A DNA stretch of 41,147 nucleotides, taken from contig CACYTI010000019.1 in NCBI GenBank assembly GCA_902777275.1, positions 1 to 41,147 on the forward strand. Reading direction: 5' to 3'. This stretch comes from an uncultured Ruminococcus sp. Its GTDB lineage: Bacteria > Bacillota > Clostridia > Oscillospirales > Acutalibacteraceae. The translations under genes were made by a program, and so were the position numbers. The notes under the pieces are model-generated. The model did not search any database. It was not told the origin of the DNA and was given only the letters and a program-made list of their open reading frames with translations. This document shows, piece after piece, positions 8,020 through 15,505 of this stretch (position 1 is its first letter; each line of letters opens with the position of its first letter).

Positions 8020-9201
8020 TCAATTTTGAGTCTCGCCGCTTCCGAGCAGCCCCAAATTCTGCTTCCACTTCAAAATGCGCTTTACGGAAGCGTTTATCTG
8101 CTCTTCGGGGATCTCGCCGCTTTTAACGGCATTCAACACAGCGGGATACTGGGTTGAAACATCGGAGCAGCACAGCAGATCATTTCCGCACTTTACGGCG
8201 GCTACGGCTGCGGCGTCGGAGCCCGAGTAGCGGGTTATCGCCTGCATAGCCAAATCGTCGGTCACTATCACTCCGTCAAAGCCGAGCTCGCTGCGGATAA
8301 TTTCGTGAACCTTTGCGGAAAGGGACGCGGGATAATCGGCGTCCATACTCGTGACTATGTTGTGCGCCACCATAATACAGTCGGCTCCCGATTCGATTCC
8401 CGATTTGAAGGGCAGGAAGTCGGTGTTCTGAAATTCCTCGTAGGGCTTTTCGTCATATGACAGATCCTCGTGGGTATCGGTGTTGTCGCCGTAGCCCGGG
8501 AAATGCTTTAGAACCGTGCCGAGCTTCTTTTCCCTGCAAATCCTGACTGTGTTTGTGACGTAGGTGCATACCTCGTTCACGTCTCCGCTGAACGAACGGT
8601 CAAAAATAAAGCTCTCGGTGTTAGAGGTGATGTCGCAGACGGGCGCGTTGTTAACGTTTATGCCGAGCGAAAGCAAAAAATCTGCCTTTTCAGCCTCGGT
8701 CTTTTCAACAGCGTCCCAGCCGCCTTCCTGATAGACCTCTTTCGGGGAAGCGAAAGGCTCGCTTCTCAGCTTCGGGTTATCGCTCGCGCGTACCACGGTG
8801 CCGCCTTCTTCGTCAACGCCGATAAGCATACCGATTTTTGAAGCGTTTTGATACGCGGCGATCTCCTGACGCACTTCGTCGGCGGTCTTGTCGGCAAAAT
8901 GATTTCCGAAGAGCACAACTCCGCCGATAAAATTGTTCTTTATAAGATTGGAAGCGGTTTCATCAGGGTAGCACATATAGAACATCTGCCCCACCTTTTC
9001 CTCAAGCGACATATCGTTAAGGAGCGTTTCAACCGGATCATCCGGGGCATTTGTCGTTTCCTGAACGGCTGACGACTCCGCAGTCGAACCGCTGACCGCC
9101 TCAGATGAAGAAGACGGCGTTTCACTCTTGCACGCTCCGAAAACAAAAGCGAGCATTGCCGCCGCCAATAACAGTGAAACAGCTTGTTTTGTTTTTTTCA
9201 T
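8020..9201 (-). CDS. Beta-N-acetylhexosaminidase-type glycoside hydrolase family 3 lipoprotein (NagZ-like)
   Basis: Likely removes N-acetylglucosamine from muropeptides or other glycans outside the cell. The 393-residue protein has a lipobox FGAC (Cys24), a Ser/Thr/Glu-rich linker to about 57, then a single GH3 domain. Visible motifs are GVDEEGG (128-134), KHFPGYGD (232-239) with the following DTH (242-244) that supplies the Asp-His acid/base dyad of NagZ enzymes, and VTDDLAM with probable nucleophile Asp315. The usual KHFPGHG has Tyr in place of the second His. The start follows AGGG. It leads a probable operon with tex. NagZ-type specificity is inferred from the DTH dyad; substrate is not proven. 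Confidence 0.88.
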   Translation of the reverse strand: MKKTKQAVSLLLAAAMLAFVFGACKSETPSSSSEAVSGSTAESSAVQETTNAPDDPVETLLNDMSLEEKVGQMFYMCYPDETASNLIKNNFIGGVVLFGNHFADKTADEVRQEIAAYQNASKIGMLIGVDEEGGTVVRASDNPKLRSEPFASPKEVYQEGGWDAVEKTEAEKADFLLSLGINVNNAPVCDITSNTESFIFDRSFSGDVNEVCTYVTNTVRICREKKLGTVLKHFPGYGDNTDTHEDLSYDEKPYEEFQNTDFLPFKSGIESGADCIMVAHNIVTSMDADYPASLSAKVHEIIRSELGFDGVIVTDDLAMQAITRYSGSDAAAVAAVKCGNDLLCCSDVSTQYPAVLNAVKSGEIPEEQINASVKRILKWKQNLGLLGSGETQN

Positions 9202-9231
9202 TTTGATCCCTACTTTATTACATGATTAATT

Positions 9232-9260
9232 ATTGTACTATTTTATTCCGATTTTGTAAA
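9232..9260 (-). promoter_or_regulatory. Promoter of the GH3-tex operon
   Basis: On the minus strand TTTACA (9255-9260) and TACAAT (9232-9237) are 17 bases apart, some 30 bases upstream of the GH3 start. Confidence 0.7.
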
Positions 9261-9279
9261 GAGCTTGAGGTCTATCGGG

Positions 9280-9311
9280 AAAAAATAAATCACCGCAGAC
9301 TTGTGCGGTGA
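9280..9311 (-). terminator. Intrinsic terminator of the carD-like gene
   Basis: On the minus strand TCACCGCA and TGCGGTGA pair around a short loop and are followed by TTTATTTTTT. It lies about 50 bases past the carD stop. Confidence 0.85.
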
Positions 9312-9361
9312 CGGTTGCTTTATTTGAGTTTGTAAACGCGAAACAAAGTGTCCGGCGGAGC

Positions 9362-9868
9362 TTAAGCGGGTTTTTTGGCGCCTTCTTCAAAAATGCGTCC
9401 GAGTATCTCCTCGCGGGTAGAATGAAGCACAATGGTGAATTCCTCGCAAACCATTTTTTCGGCTTCCTTCAAAAAGCGCTCGTCAGAGATATGCAGCCTT
9501 TTGCCGTCCGCGATTTGCTGCAGCTCGTGAAAATGGATAAGGCGGATCATTCTGACAAGCTCCACGCGGTCGCCGCTTGAAATAACGCCGCGAAAGGTCT
9601 CGGTGCGCTCGGGCTTGTTGTCGTTCCATTCGCCGATTTGGGGAAGGTTAAGCAAAATTCCGTTCGCCTCATCCTCAGAAAGAATATTGCGGATCTTGCC
9701 GACAAGCTGTTCGTTTGAGGTTGGCACATACAGCGTTGACGAGTTTATGCCCAAGGGCTTGAGCACATAATATTCATACTTGATTTTACCGATTCGCCTT
9801 TCGGTAACACCCTGAACGGTACAAACTCCGTTGGTACCATAGAGCACTATCTGACCGTCGCGAAACAT
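9362..9868 (-). CDS. CarD/CdnL-family transcriptional regulator
   Basis: A protein that in this family binds the beta subunit of RNA polymerase and stabilises open promoter complexes. The 168-residue length and the start MFRDGQIVLYGTNGVCTVQGV match the CarD N-terminal Tudor-like RNA polymerase interaction domain; YYVLKPLGINSSTLYVPT is the second half of that domain. The remainder is predicted helical, as in CdnL, with a basic patch around RVELVRMIRLIHFHELQ. The ATG follows AAGGGG. It is a single gene with a terminator after it and a structured region upstream (9998-10056). Paralogues with different target promoters are common in Clostridia, so the global CdnL role is not assured. Confidence 0.88.
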   Translation of the reverse strand: MFRDGQIVLYGTNGVCTVQGVTERRIGKIKYEYYVLKPLGINSSTLYVPTSNEQLVGKIRNILSEDEANGILLNLPQIGEWNDNKPERTETFRGVISSGDRVELVRMIRLIHFHELQQIADGKRLHISDERFLKEAEKMVCEEFTIVLHSTREEILGRIFEEGAKKPA

Positions 9869-9997
9869 TTTTACACCCCTTTTCTTTTTGAAACCGTTTT
9901 TACACTACTTGATCATTACATAAAAAGATTAACCAATACTTTTTTCGCCGATGTGACGTGATATTTATGAAAGCTTGCCTTTATCACTTTTGGTGCG

Positions 9998-10014
9998 CGG
10001 CTGACGGGCAGCCG
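9998..10014 (-). promoter_or_regulatory. Hairpin in the carD-like gene leader
   Basis: CGGCTG and CAGCCG pair around a five-base loop, about 130 bases upstream of the start codon. No T run follows. It is one of two hairpins in the presumed 5' leader. Confidence 0.4.
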
Positions 10015-10028
10015 ACGGCGGATTTATC

Positions 10029-10056
10029 AAAAAACCGCGATGCTATGCGGTTTTTA
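10029..10056. terminator. Strong hairpin with T runs on both strands, upstream of the carD-like gene
   Basis: AAAACCGC and GCGGTTTT pair around a loop of about eight bases, with T runs on either strand. On the minus strand it begins within about ten bases of the extended -10 TGTTATAAT (ATTATA at 10064-10069 on the plus strand), so it could be a 5' stem-loop or attenuator of the carD mRNA, or simply the terminator of something upstream. Confidence 0.55.
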
Positions 10057-10063
10057 CGATATT

Positions 10064-10072
10064 ATTATAACA
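10064..10072 (-). promoter_or_regulatory. Possible extended -10 promoter for the carD-like gene
   Basis: On the minus strand TGTTATAAT is a good extended -10. No convincing -35 is found 16-18 bases upstream. Confidence 0.35.
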
Positions 10073-10168
10073 TTTCTCGCGGAAAAATGACATAGGCAAA
10101 ATAACTAAAATTGACCCCCGGCAAACGCGAAAAAACTGTCGCAAGCCGCGAACAATGAAATTCTGCGT

Positions 10169-10330
10169 AAAAAGGGAAACAGCCGAGGATAACCTCGACT
10201 GCTTCAGGGGGTAAATTGGGTTATAGAAGGAATAAGCAAAAATTAAAGGGTGTAAAAGAAAAAACTGCGATATGTCAAAACTCCTAAATTACCTAAAGTG
10301 AAAACCATATCTTCAAAACCCATAGATATT
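10169..10330 (-). ncRNA. Candidate small RNA with its own promoter and terminator
   Basis: Between carD and the pseudokinase a minus-strand promoter (10337-10365) is followed about 125 bases later by a 13-pair hairpin (10176-10205; arms GAAGCAGTCGAGG and CCTCGGCTGTTTC) and a T run at 10169-10173. The expected transcript is about 160 bases. It contains no convincing gene; the longest frame reads 26 codons from an ATG near 10324 with no ribosome binding site, so a tiny hydrophobic peptide is an alternative. I do not recognise the RNA family. The remaining AT-rich part of this 690-base gap (10366-10464) shows nothing clear. Confidence 0.45.
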
Positions 10331-10336
10331 GTATAT

Positions 10337-10365
10337 ATAATACATCATTATTCAAATTAATTCAA
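10337..10365 (-). promoter_or_regulatory. Promoter of the candidate small RNA
   Basis: On the minus strand TTGAAT (10360-10365) and TATTAT (10337-10342) are 17 bases apart. Confidence 0.5.
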
Positions 10366-10464
10366 TTGCAAATGCAACGGAATTTTATGAGCAATGTAAA
10401 ATTCCATGATCGATTTTTAGTAATAATGCATAAATTTTACATATATACGCCGAATAATACAAAG

Positions 10465-10491
10465 TGAAAAAAACAATATGTTAAATTGTTT
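10465..10491 (-). terminator. AT-rich terminator after the pseudokinase gene
   Basis: On the minus strand AAACAAT and ATTGTTT pair around a seven-base loop and run straight into a stretch of T. Confidence 0.55.
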
Positions 10492-10507
10492 AAAACGGAC
10501 GGAGCAT

Positions 10508-10548
10508 AGGGCCGGCTCAAGCTCTGTTTTCGAGTTTAAGTCAGCCCT
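10508..10548 (-). other. Long imperfect hairpin just after the pseudokinase stop codon
   Basis: On the minus strand AGGGCTGACTTAAACTC pairs with GAGCTTGAGCCGGCCCT over about 17 positions with two mismatches, around the loop GAAAACA. No T run follows directly, but the weaker terminator at 10465-10491 comes next. It may protect the mRNA end from decay. Confidence 0.5.
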
Positions 10549-10558
10549 GTATGATTCT

Positions 10559-12193
10559 TTATTCTGTAGCAACAGGCTCCTTGCCCTTGCTTACTATTAA
10601 AGTGATGTTGGTGCCGTATTCAACGGTTTCGCCCTTGCTCTTATCCTTGTAGCCCACAACGATGCCCTCGGCGTATTTGTCGTTGTAGACATATTCCGCA
10701 GTGCCGAGCAAACCCTGAGCCGCAATTATCTCCGAAGCTTTCTCAAGCGTCTGTCCTTCGATTTCGGGAAGCTCGCGCATCTGCTTGCCCTTGCTCACAG
10801 TAAGGCTGATCAACACGCCGCCTTCTGTATCGGTAGCTGTCACCCTCGCTCCGGCGGGCGGGTTTTGCATCATTACATGACCCTCTTCATACTCCTCGCT
10901 GTATTCGTCGGCATAGTTTCTTAATAATTTGATTGAAGGGTCATTCTCGGCGGCTTTGACCGCTTCCTCGTAGGTCAAGCCCATATAATTCGGAACCGTC
11001 GCGCCCGTCCACTCGGTGCTTTCGGTCGTATCCTGAGTAGGCGCGACATTACTGCCGAACATTGACGCGAACGGATTCTGCATAAGCCAGAACGCTCCCA
11101 CAATTCCCAAAACAAGAACCGTTATCGCCGCGGCAATAATTGAAACAGACGCCGGAGACATTCCGCTTTTTGTTTTATTCTTGCCCGACGCGTTTGAAAG
11201 ATTCATGCTTGCCGTGCGGGAAATTTCGTCCTGAATGGCTTTCGCGGTGTGAGCCACGGAAAGCTGCGAGCGAAGGTCGTCAAAATTAGTGATACGGTTC
11301 TCGCGCTCAACCTGCAGGCCGTTGGCAAGAGCCGACACAACATGAGGCGGAAGCCTCTTGACCGTGTTAGTGCTCATAAGCAGGCGGCTGTCCTTCAAGC
11401 GCTCGGGCGCGCTCTTAGGCTGACGGCCTGTCAGCGCGTAAAACAGCGTTGCGCAGATGCCGTAGATATCGGTGATATCGTCGAGCGGGAAATTGTCCTC
11501 GTACTGCTCGGGGGCAGCCGCTCCGGAAAAGAGCTGAGATTTAAGCGGCGTGCCGCGCTTGCGCTCGTTCTCGGTGGCAAAACCCGAAATCTTGATTTTT
11601 CCCTGAGATGTGATGTACATATTTTTGGGAGAAATCGCGTAATGACCCACTCCGCGCTTATGAAGAGCCTCAAGAGCGGAAATCACGGGCATAAACAACG
11701 GACGAGCGATATCCCACTCAAGGCTGCCGCCGCTGCGCTCAACGTATTCCTCAAACGGAATCAGGTCTTCGTCTTCCTCGATGACATAGGCGGTGTTGTT
11801 CTCTTCAAAAATATTATGCACATTCAGAAGCGCGGAAAGATCGCGCAGCTCGGACAAAATGCGATAATAGCTTATGAATTCGTCCTTGATTTTTTTAAAC
11901 GCAAGACGGTTTTCATAATTGATTTTTAATTCGGTTTCGTCCTCGGCACGGGTGAACAGACCCATCGGCAAAAACTCACATACGATAATAACATCGCCTG
12001 TCTGCTTGTCATAGCCGATGTAACGGGTGCTTTCGCCGTTTGCGTCTATTCCCGCGCCGACAATGTAGCGGTTCGCAAGTACCGTGCCGTAGGGCAAAAA
12101 CGGCGCCTGCTGCTTTTCGGTATTGTCAAATCCGCAGGACGGGCAAATTTTATTGTTGCCTATCTGCTGCATACAACCCATACATAATGGCAT
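10559..12193 (-). CDS. Zinc-ribbon PASTA-domain pseudokinase (Ser/Thr kinase fold, catalytic residues lost)
   Basis: A 544-residue membrane protein. In order: an N-terminal zinc ribbon (Cys4, Cys7, Cys17, Cys20), a protein kinase fold (about 35-310), one membrane segment (349-371) and two PASTA repeats (about 400-471 and 472-540) facing outside. The layout matches a clostridial zinc-ribbon kinase family, but the catalytic residues are absent: the ATP-binding Lys of VAIK is Cys72 (VIIVCEFLP), HRD is HYA at 184-186, and the DFG Asp is missing (KISGFA at 201-206). The APE-like region (APEQYED) and the helical lobe remain, so the fold is probably kept for scaffolding or sensing. Start follows GGAG. 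Its promoter is at 12338-12367. It may partner the active PknB encoded nearby. Confidence 0.88.
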   Translation of the reverse strand: MPLCMGCMQQIGNNKICPSCGFDNTEKQQAPFLPYGTVLANRYIVGAGIDANGESTRYIGYDKQTGDVIIVCEFLPMGLFTRAEDETELKINYENRLAFKKIKDEFISYYRILSELRDLSALLNVHNIFEENNTAYVIEEDEDLIPFEEYVERSGGSLEWDIARPLFMPVISALEALHKRGVGHYAISPKNMYITSQGKIKISGFATENERKRGTPLKSQLFSGAAAPEQYEDNFPLDDITDIYGICATLFYALTGRQPKSAPERLKDSRLLMSTNTVKRLPPHVVSALANGLQVERENRITNFDDLRSQLSVAHTAKAIQDEISRTASMNLSNASGKNKTKSGMSPASVSIIAAAITVLVLGIVGAFWLMQNPFASMFGSNVAPTQDTTESTEWTGATVPNYMGLTYEEAVKAAENDPSIKLLRNYADEYSEEYEEGHVMMQNPPAGARVTATDTEGGVLISLTVSKGKQMRELPEIEGQTLEKASEIIAAQGLLGTAEYVYNDKYAEGIVVGYKDKSKGETVEYGTNITLIVSKGKEPVATE

Positions 12194-12337
12194 ATCAGGT
12201 CACTCCAAATTCGTTCTCGTTAAAACAAACCTTCCAACATAATCTGAGTCAGTCGCTGCGCTGCGCCGTGTAACCGGAGCAGCATAACGTTTGTTAAGAG
12301 TTTTTTCATAAACACACAAAAAATATTGCTGAAAAGA

Positions 12338-12367
12338 ATTATATCATATGTAACACATTCATTTCAA
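12338..12367 (-). promoter_or_regulatory. Promoter of the pseudokinase gene
   Basis: On the minus strand TTGAAA (12362-12367) and TATAAT (12338-12343) are 18 bases apart. The leader is about 140 bases. No terminator is visible between this site and the cotH stop at 12423, so read-through from the upstream operon is possible. Confidence 0.7.
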
Positions 12368-12422
12368 GATTATTGTCTGTTTTTTTTAATTACAGTTTTG
12401 TTATATGATAAAACGTCCTGTT

Positions 12423-13949
12423 TTACGCCGCGACAGTTTCACCTATTCCGTATTCGTTGCCGAACTCGGCAAGGTACCTCTGGAGCGCGGTCGCATCGTC
12501 AACGGACAATCCGTTTCCGTCAACATCGGCGCGCAAAATCATTTCCTCTCTGTCGGGAACCTCTACCTGCTCGGCAAGCACACGCTGAACATAGGTAGCG
12601 TCGTTCACGTCGACCTTGCCGTTTCCGTCCGCATCGCCGCGGATGTACTCGCGCTCAAAAAGTCGGTAGTATTCCGTGAGCCAATCGTTGCGCTGCACGC
12701 ACCAGCTCTTAAAAAACTCAAAATTCTGCTCATAGGTGCCAAGGGGCCTCATCTGAATGTTTATCCACCACCTGGATACTCTCCAGCCCGCCTCATTGAA
12801 GTTGCGCGCGAAAACGTCGGAGTACTGCGCAAGTGCGCTGTCAAGCACGCCGCCGTCGGCGCCGATATTGCTGAAATAGCCGTGATGCTCGCGGTAAACC
12901 GACTTAACCTCTTCGGTGAACCAGTCGTAAACGCAGAGATAGCGGAAAATGTTTTTCTTTTTGCAGAAAATACCCTCGGGATTATGCGTGCCCTCGCCGC
13001 GAGAGGAATACTCCGGGTTGCCGTTGCCGCTGCTGAGGTCGTAATCCCACGGCGGTCCCGCGTAGAGCTTGCCGTCCTTGTAGTAGAAGAAAACAGAGGT
13101 AACGTCAAAATCGAAGGTTTTAAAAAATTCGTTGAGCAGGTAGAACTTCGCGAAGGAAGGCACATCTATCTTTTCCGCGATTTGCTCCTGCGTGCCTTTT
13201 CTTATCGTGGTCACGATATCCTGCATGGTTTCGGTCATATAAGCTAACTGTTCCTCGTTGGGCTCCTCCGGCTCGCTGCACATAAATCTTAAGCCGTCAA
13301 CAGTCAAGTAGGTTTTGTCATCCTCAACACGCTTCGACTCGTACTCAAGCAAAAAGTCCTTTTTGCCGTCGTTGCTTTCAATGTCGATATCAACTCTGTC
13401 CTTGCCCTCCTGAACAGGCTCAAACAGCATATAGCAGCCGCGGAAGGAGCCATCCATCCACATTTCGACGATTTTAAAATCGGAGGTATATTCGAGACCG
13501 AGCTCTCTGCCCAGCGAAAACGCGAGATAATTACGGAGCAGGGTGGGGTCAAAAACGTTGGCTACAAGCGCCCATTTTTTGCCCTTGCCCATTCCGAGGA
13601 CGTCCTGCTTCTTGGAAAACTTAAAATTGAAGCCTTTCTTGGTGATCCAGCTCAGCGCGGTCGTGTTGCCTCTTACCTTAATGGTACAGTCGTCTTCAAG
13701 AACGGTTCCGTCAGTATCGGTTATTGAAATTGAGGCGTTCTGATATCCGTCTTCCTTTTGAAGCTCGTTGCCGTTTCCGTTTTCGGTCGTTATACGGATC
13801 TGCGGAACCGTCATCTCCCAATCGCTGCTCGCGGCAGGAGCCTCATCAGCAGCAAATGCCGCGAAGCCCGACGAGCACACACACGAAGCAATGACGGCTA
13901 AGCAGGTAAAAGCCGCTAAAATACCTCTGAAATATGATTTTTTTCGCAT
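12423..13949 (-). CDS. Secreted CotH-family protein kinase with C-terminal dockerin
   Basis: CotH proteins are atypical secreted kinases, first known from spore coats; dockerin-bearing versions occur in ruminococcal cellulosome systems. The 508-residue protein has a signal peptide (about 1-33), then CotH motifs: IKVRGNTT, KKGFNFKFSKK, KKWALVANVFDPTLLRN, YLAFSLGRELGL, MDGSFRGCYMLFEPVQEG and the metal-binding PPWDYDLSSGN. Residues 437-508 form a dockerin with repeats DADGNGKVDVNDATYVQRVL and ADVDGNGLSVDDATALQRYL; both keep the calcium ligands. The gene starts 32 bases after thiN, with GGAG before the ATG, so it may be the last gene of the housekeeping operon. What it phosphorylates is unknown. 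Confidence 0.88.
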   Translation of the reverse strand: MRKKSYFRGILAAFTCLAVIASCVCSSGFAAFAADEAPAASSDWEMTVPQIRITTENGNGNELQKEDGYQNASISITDTDGTVLEDDCTIKVRGNTTALSWITKKGFNFKFSKKQDVLGMGKGKKWALVANVFDPTLLRNYLAFSLGRELGLEYTSDFKIVEMWMDGSFRGCYMLFEPVQEGKDRVDIDIESNDGKKDFLLEYESKRVEDDKTYLTVDGLRFMCSEPEEPNEEQLAYMTETMQDIVTTIRKGTQEQIAEKIDVPSFAKFYLLNEFFKTFDFDVTSVFFYYKDGKLYAGPPWDYDLSSGNGNPEYSSRGEGTHNPEGIFCKKKNIFRYLCVYDWFTEEVKSVYREHHGYFSNIGADGGVLDSALAQYSDVFARNFNEAGWRVSRWWINIQMRPLGTYEQNFEFFKSWCVQRNDWLTEYYRLFEREYIRGDADGNGKVDVNDATYVQRVLAEQVEVPDREEMILRADVDGNGLSVDDATALQRYLAEFGNEYGIGETVAA

Positions 13950-13981
13950 TAATTTCTCACTCCAAAATTATATTAATTAGT

Positions 13982-14632
13982 TTACATTTCCGTATTGATT
14001 ATTATGACTGCCTGACCGCTGTGAACGGTGATTTCGGCGGAGCCTGATGTAAAAATATTTGAAAGCCCCATCGCCATGCCGTGCAAAAGCTTTCCGTTTT
14101 TAAGCGGATATTTCGCGCCCGAATAGCTTATTACAGCTTCCTTGCAGCCGAACGCGAACACCGAGAAGGTTTTGCCCGCCATATTCTCAAAGCGGTATTC
14201 GCCCTTTTGGAGCAAACGGATCGTTTCATTCTCCGAAAGAATGACCCCCTCGGCGCCGTTATCCGCAATATATTCAAGTAGGCTCAAATTCGCTAAGGTG
14301 TGGTCGAGCCGTCCTCCCGTTGCGGCAAGCAGGGCGAAACGGCGAAAGCCACGCTCAATGCCCTCCTGAACAGCGTGAAAGGTGTCGGAGTAATCCTTTT
14401 CCGGACAAAGCCCGATCACCTCATATTCACCGGGAATCGTTCCTCTATAAGAATCAAAATCCCCAACTAACAGACCAGGCGTGACACCCGCTTTCACGGC
14501 GGTTTCGTAACCCCTGTCGGCACAAATAACATAGTCGCCCGGAAGAACGTTTTTCCGCACAAAGACCGGGTCTGCTCCGGGCGCTCCGGAGATTATCACA
14601 CATCTGCGGTTTTCATTTATTTTAATTGCCAA
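13982..14632 (-). CDS. thiN: Thiamine pyrophosphokinase
   Basis: Transfers pyrophosphate from ATP to thiamine to make thiamine diphosphate. The diagnostic motifs are all present: GDFDS (57-61), KDYSD (79-83) and GGRLDHTLAN (106-115). I begin it at a TTG (MAIKINENRR...) preceded by AAAGG, giving 216 residues, the normal size; longer versions read through the end of rsgA and have no family similarity. A GTG at the Val-Ile-Ile-Ser-Gly start is an alternative. It overlaps the rsgA end by 16 bases, suggesting coupled translation. In Bacillus the order is rsgA, rpe, thiN; rpe is missing here. Confidence 0.9.
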   Translation of the reverse strand: MAIKINENRRCVIISGAPGADPVFVRKNVLPGDYVICADRGYETAVKAGVTPGLLVGDFDSYRGTIPGEYEVIGLCPEKDYSDTFHAVQEGIERGFRRFALLAATGGRLDHTLANLSLLEYIADNGAEGVILSENETIRLLQKGEYRFENMAGKTFSVFAFGCKEAVISYSGAKYPLKNGKLLHGMAMGLSNIFTSGSAEITVHSGQAVIIINTEM

Positions 14633-15504
14633 TGCTTTATATCCTTTACTTCGTTGTACATTGCCACATAGCTGTCGTGGCGCGATTTGCTGATCTCGCC
14701 GTCTCTGAGCGCCTGCAAAACACGGCAGCCGTTTTCGCAAAGGTGAGCGCATGAGTTGAATCTGCACTGACCCAAATAAGGCTCAAACTCAGGGAAGCAG
14801 TATTGCAGCCTCTCCTTGTCGATCAATTCGTACCGCTGCAAATCAACGGTTGAAAAACCGGGCGTATCGGCTACAAAGCAGCCCTCTAACTCGAAAAGCT
14901 CAACCACACGGGTCGTGTGTCTGCCGCGCCCTAACTTTTCGCTGATTTGTCCCGTCCTCAGGCTGAGCATAGGGAAAAGCGCGTTGAGCAGAGTCGATTT
15001 TCCGACTCCGCTGTTTCCGATAAACGCCGTGACCTTGCCTCTCAAAAAATCGAGCAGCCGCTCTCTTTCGGCGCTGTCGTCCGGTGCGCACTGAAAGACC
15101 CTAATGCCCGCCTTGCGGTAGATCTCAGCGACCTCGTCGCCGTTTTTTATATCATTTTTGGACACCGCTATCACGGGCTCCATATGATTATCGACCGCGG
15201 CGGCTGTCATTTTATCTATGACCATGTAGTTGGGGCGTGGATCAACCGTAGAGCAAACAATGACGAGCGCGTCTATATTGACAAGCGCAGGTCGCTTTAG
15301 TTTGTTTTTTCGGGGCAAAATCGACTCTATTGCGCAGAAACCGCCGTTTTCGGGAATTGAAATTACAACTCTGTCGCCTACAACGGGAGAGCTTCCCTTT
15401 TTGCGGAAGCTCCCCCTTGCCTTGCATTCGTATTCGTCCTCACCGCAGCGGACATAGTAAAATCCGCCTACGGACTTCATCAGCAACCCTGTTTTTTGTT
15501 CCAT
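14617..15504 (-). CDS. rsgA: Ribosome small subunit biogenesis GTPase RsgA
   Basis: Circularly permuted GTPase that checks late maturation of the 30S subunit. The 295-residue protein has an N-terminal OB fold (GGFYYV...VVGDRVVI), then G motifs in permuted order: SKND (115-118), GNSGVGKST (163-171) and DTPG (213-216). A C-terminal zinc site has Cys247, Cys252, His254 and Cys260. Its ATG lies one base past the pknB stop (TGATATG context). A clear ribosome binding site is lacking, so translation is probably coupled to the kinase gene. An ATG eight codons in, preceded by AGGG, is a possible alternative start. Confidence 0.95.
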   Translation of the reverse strand: MEQKTGLLMKSVGGFYYVRCGEDEYECKARGSFRKKGSSPVVGDRVVISIPENGGFCAIESILPRKNKLKRPALVNIDALVIVCSTVDPRPNYMVIDKMTAAAVDNHMEPVIAVSKNDIKNGDEVAEIYRKAGIRVFQCAPDDSAERERLLDFLRGKVTAFIGNSGVGKSTLLNALFPMLSLRTGQISEKLGRGRHTTRVVELFELEGCFVADTPGFSTVDLQRYELIDKERLQYCFPEFEPYLGQCRFNSCAHLCENGCRVLQALRDGEISKSRHDSYVAMYNEVKDIKHWQLK

Positions 15505-15505
15505 A

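Noticed and set aside
10169-10330. 6S RNA or tmRNA assignment for the candidate small RNA
   Set aside because: Size is near that of 6S RNA, but I could not lay out the long rod with a central bubble, and no tRNA-like ends are present.
11249-11929. Plus-strand open frame opposite the pseudokinase
   Set aside because: Shadow frame; the minus-strand gene has a zinc ribbon, kinase fold, membrane segment and PASTA repeats in order.
12405-13247. Plus-strand open frame of 280 codons opposite cotH
   Set aside because: Shadow of the CotH-dockerin gene; no binding site and no recognisable protein features.
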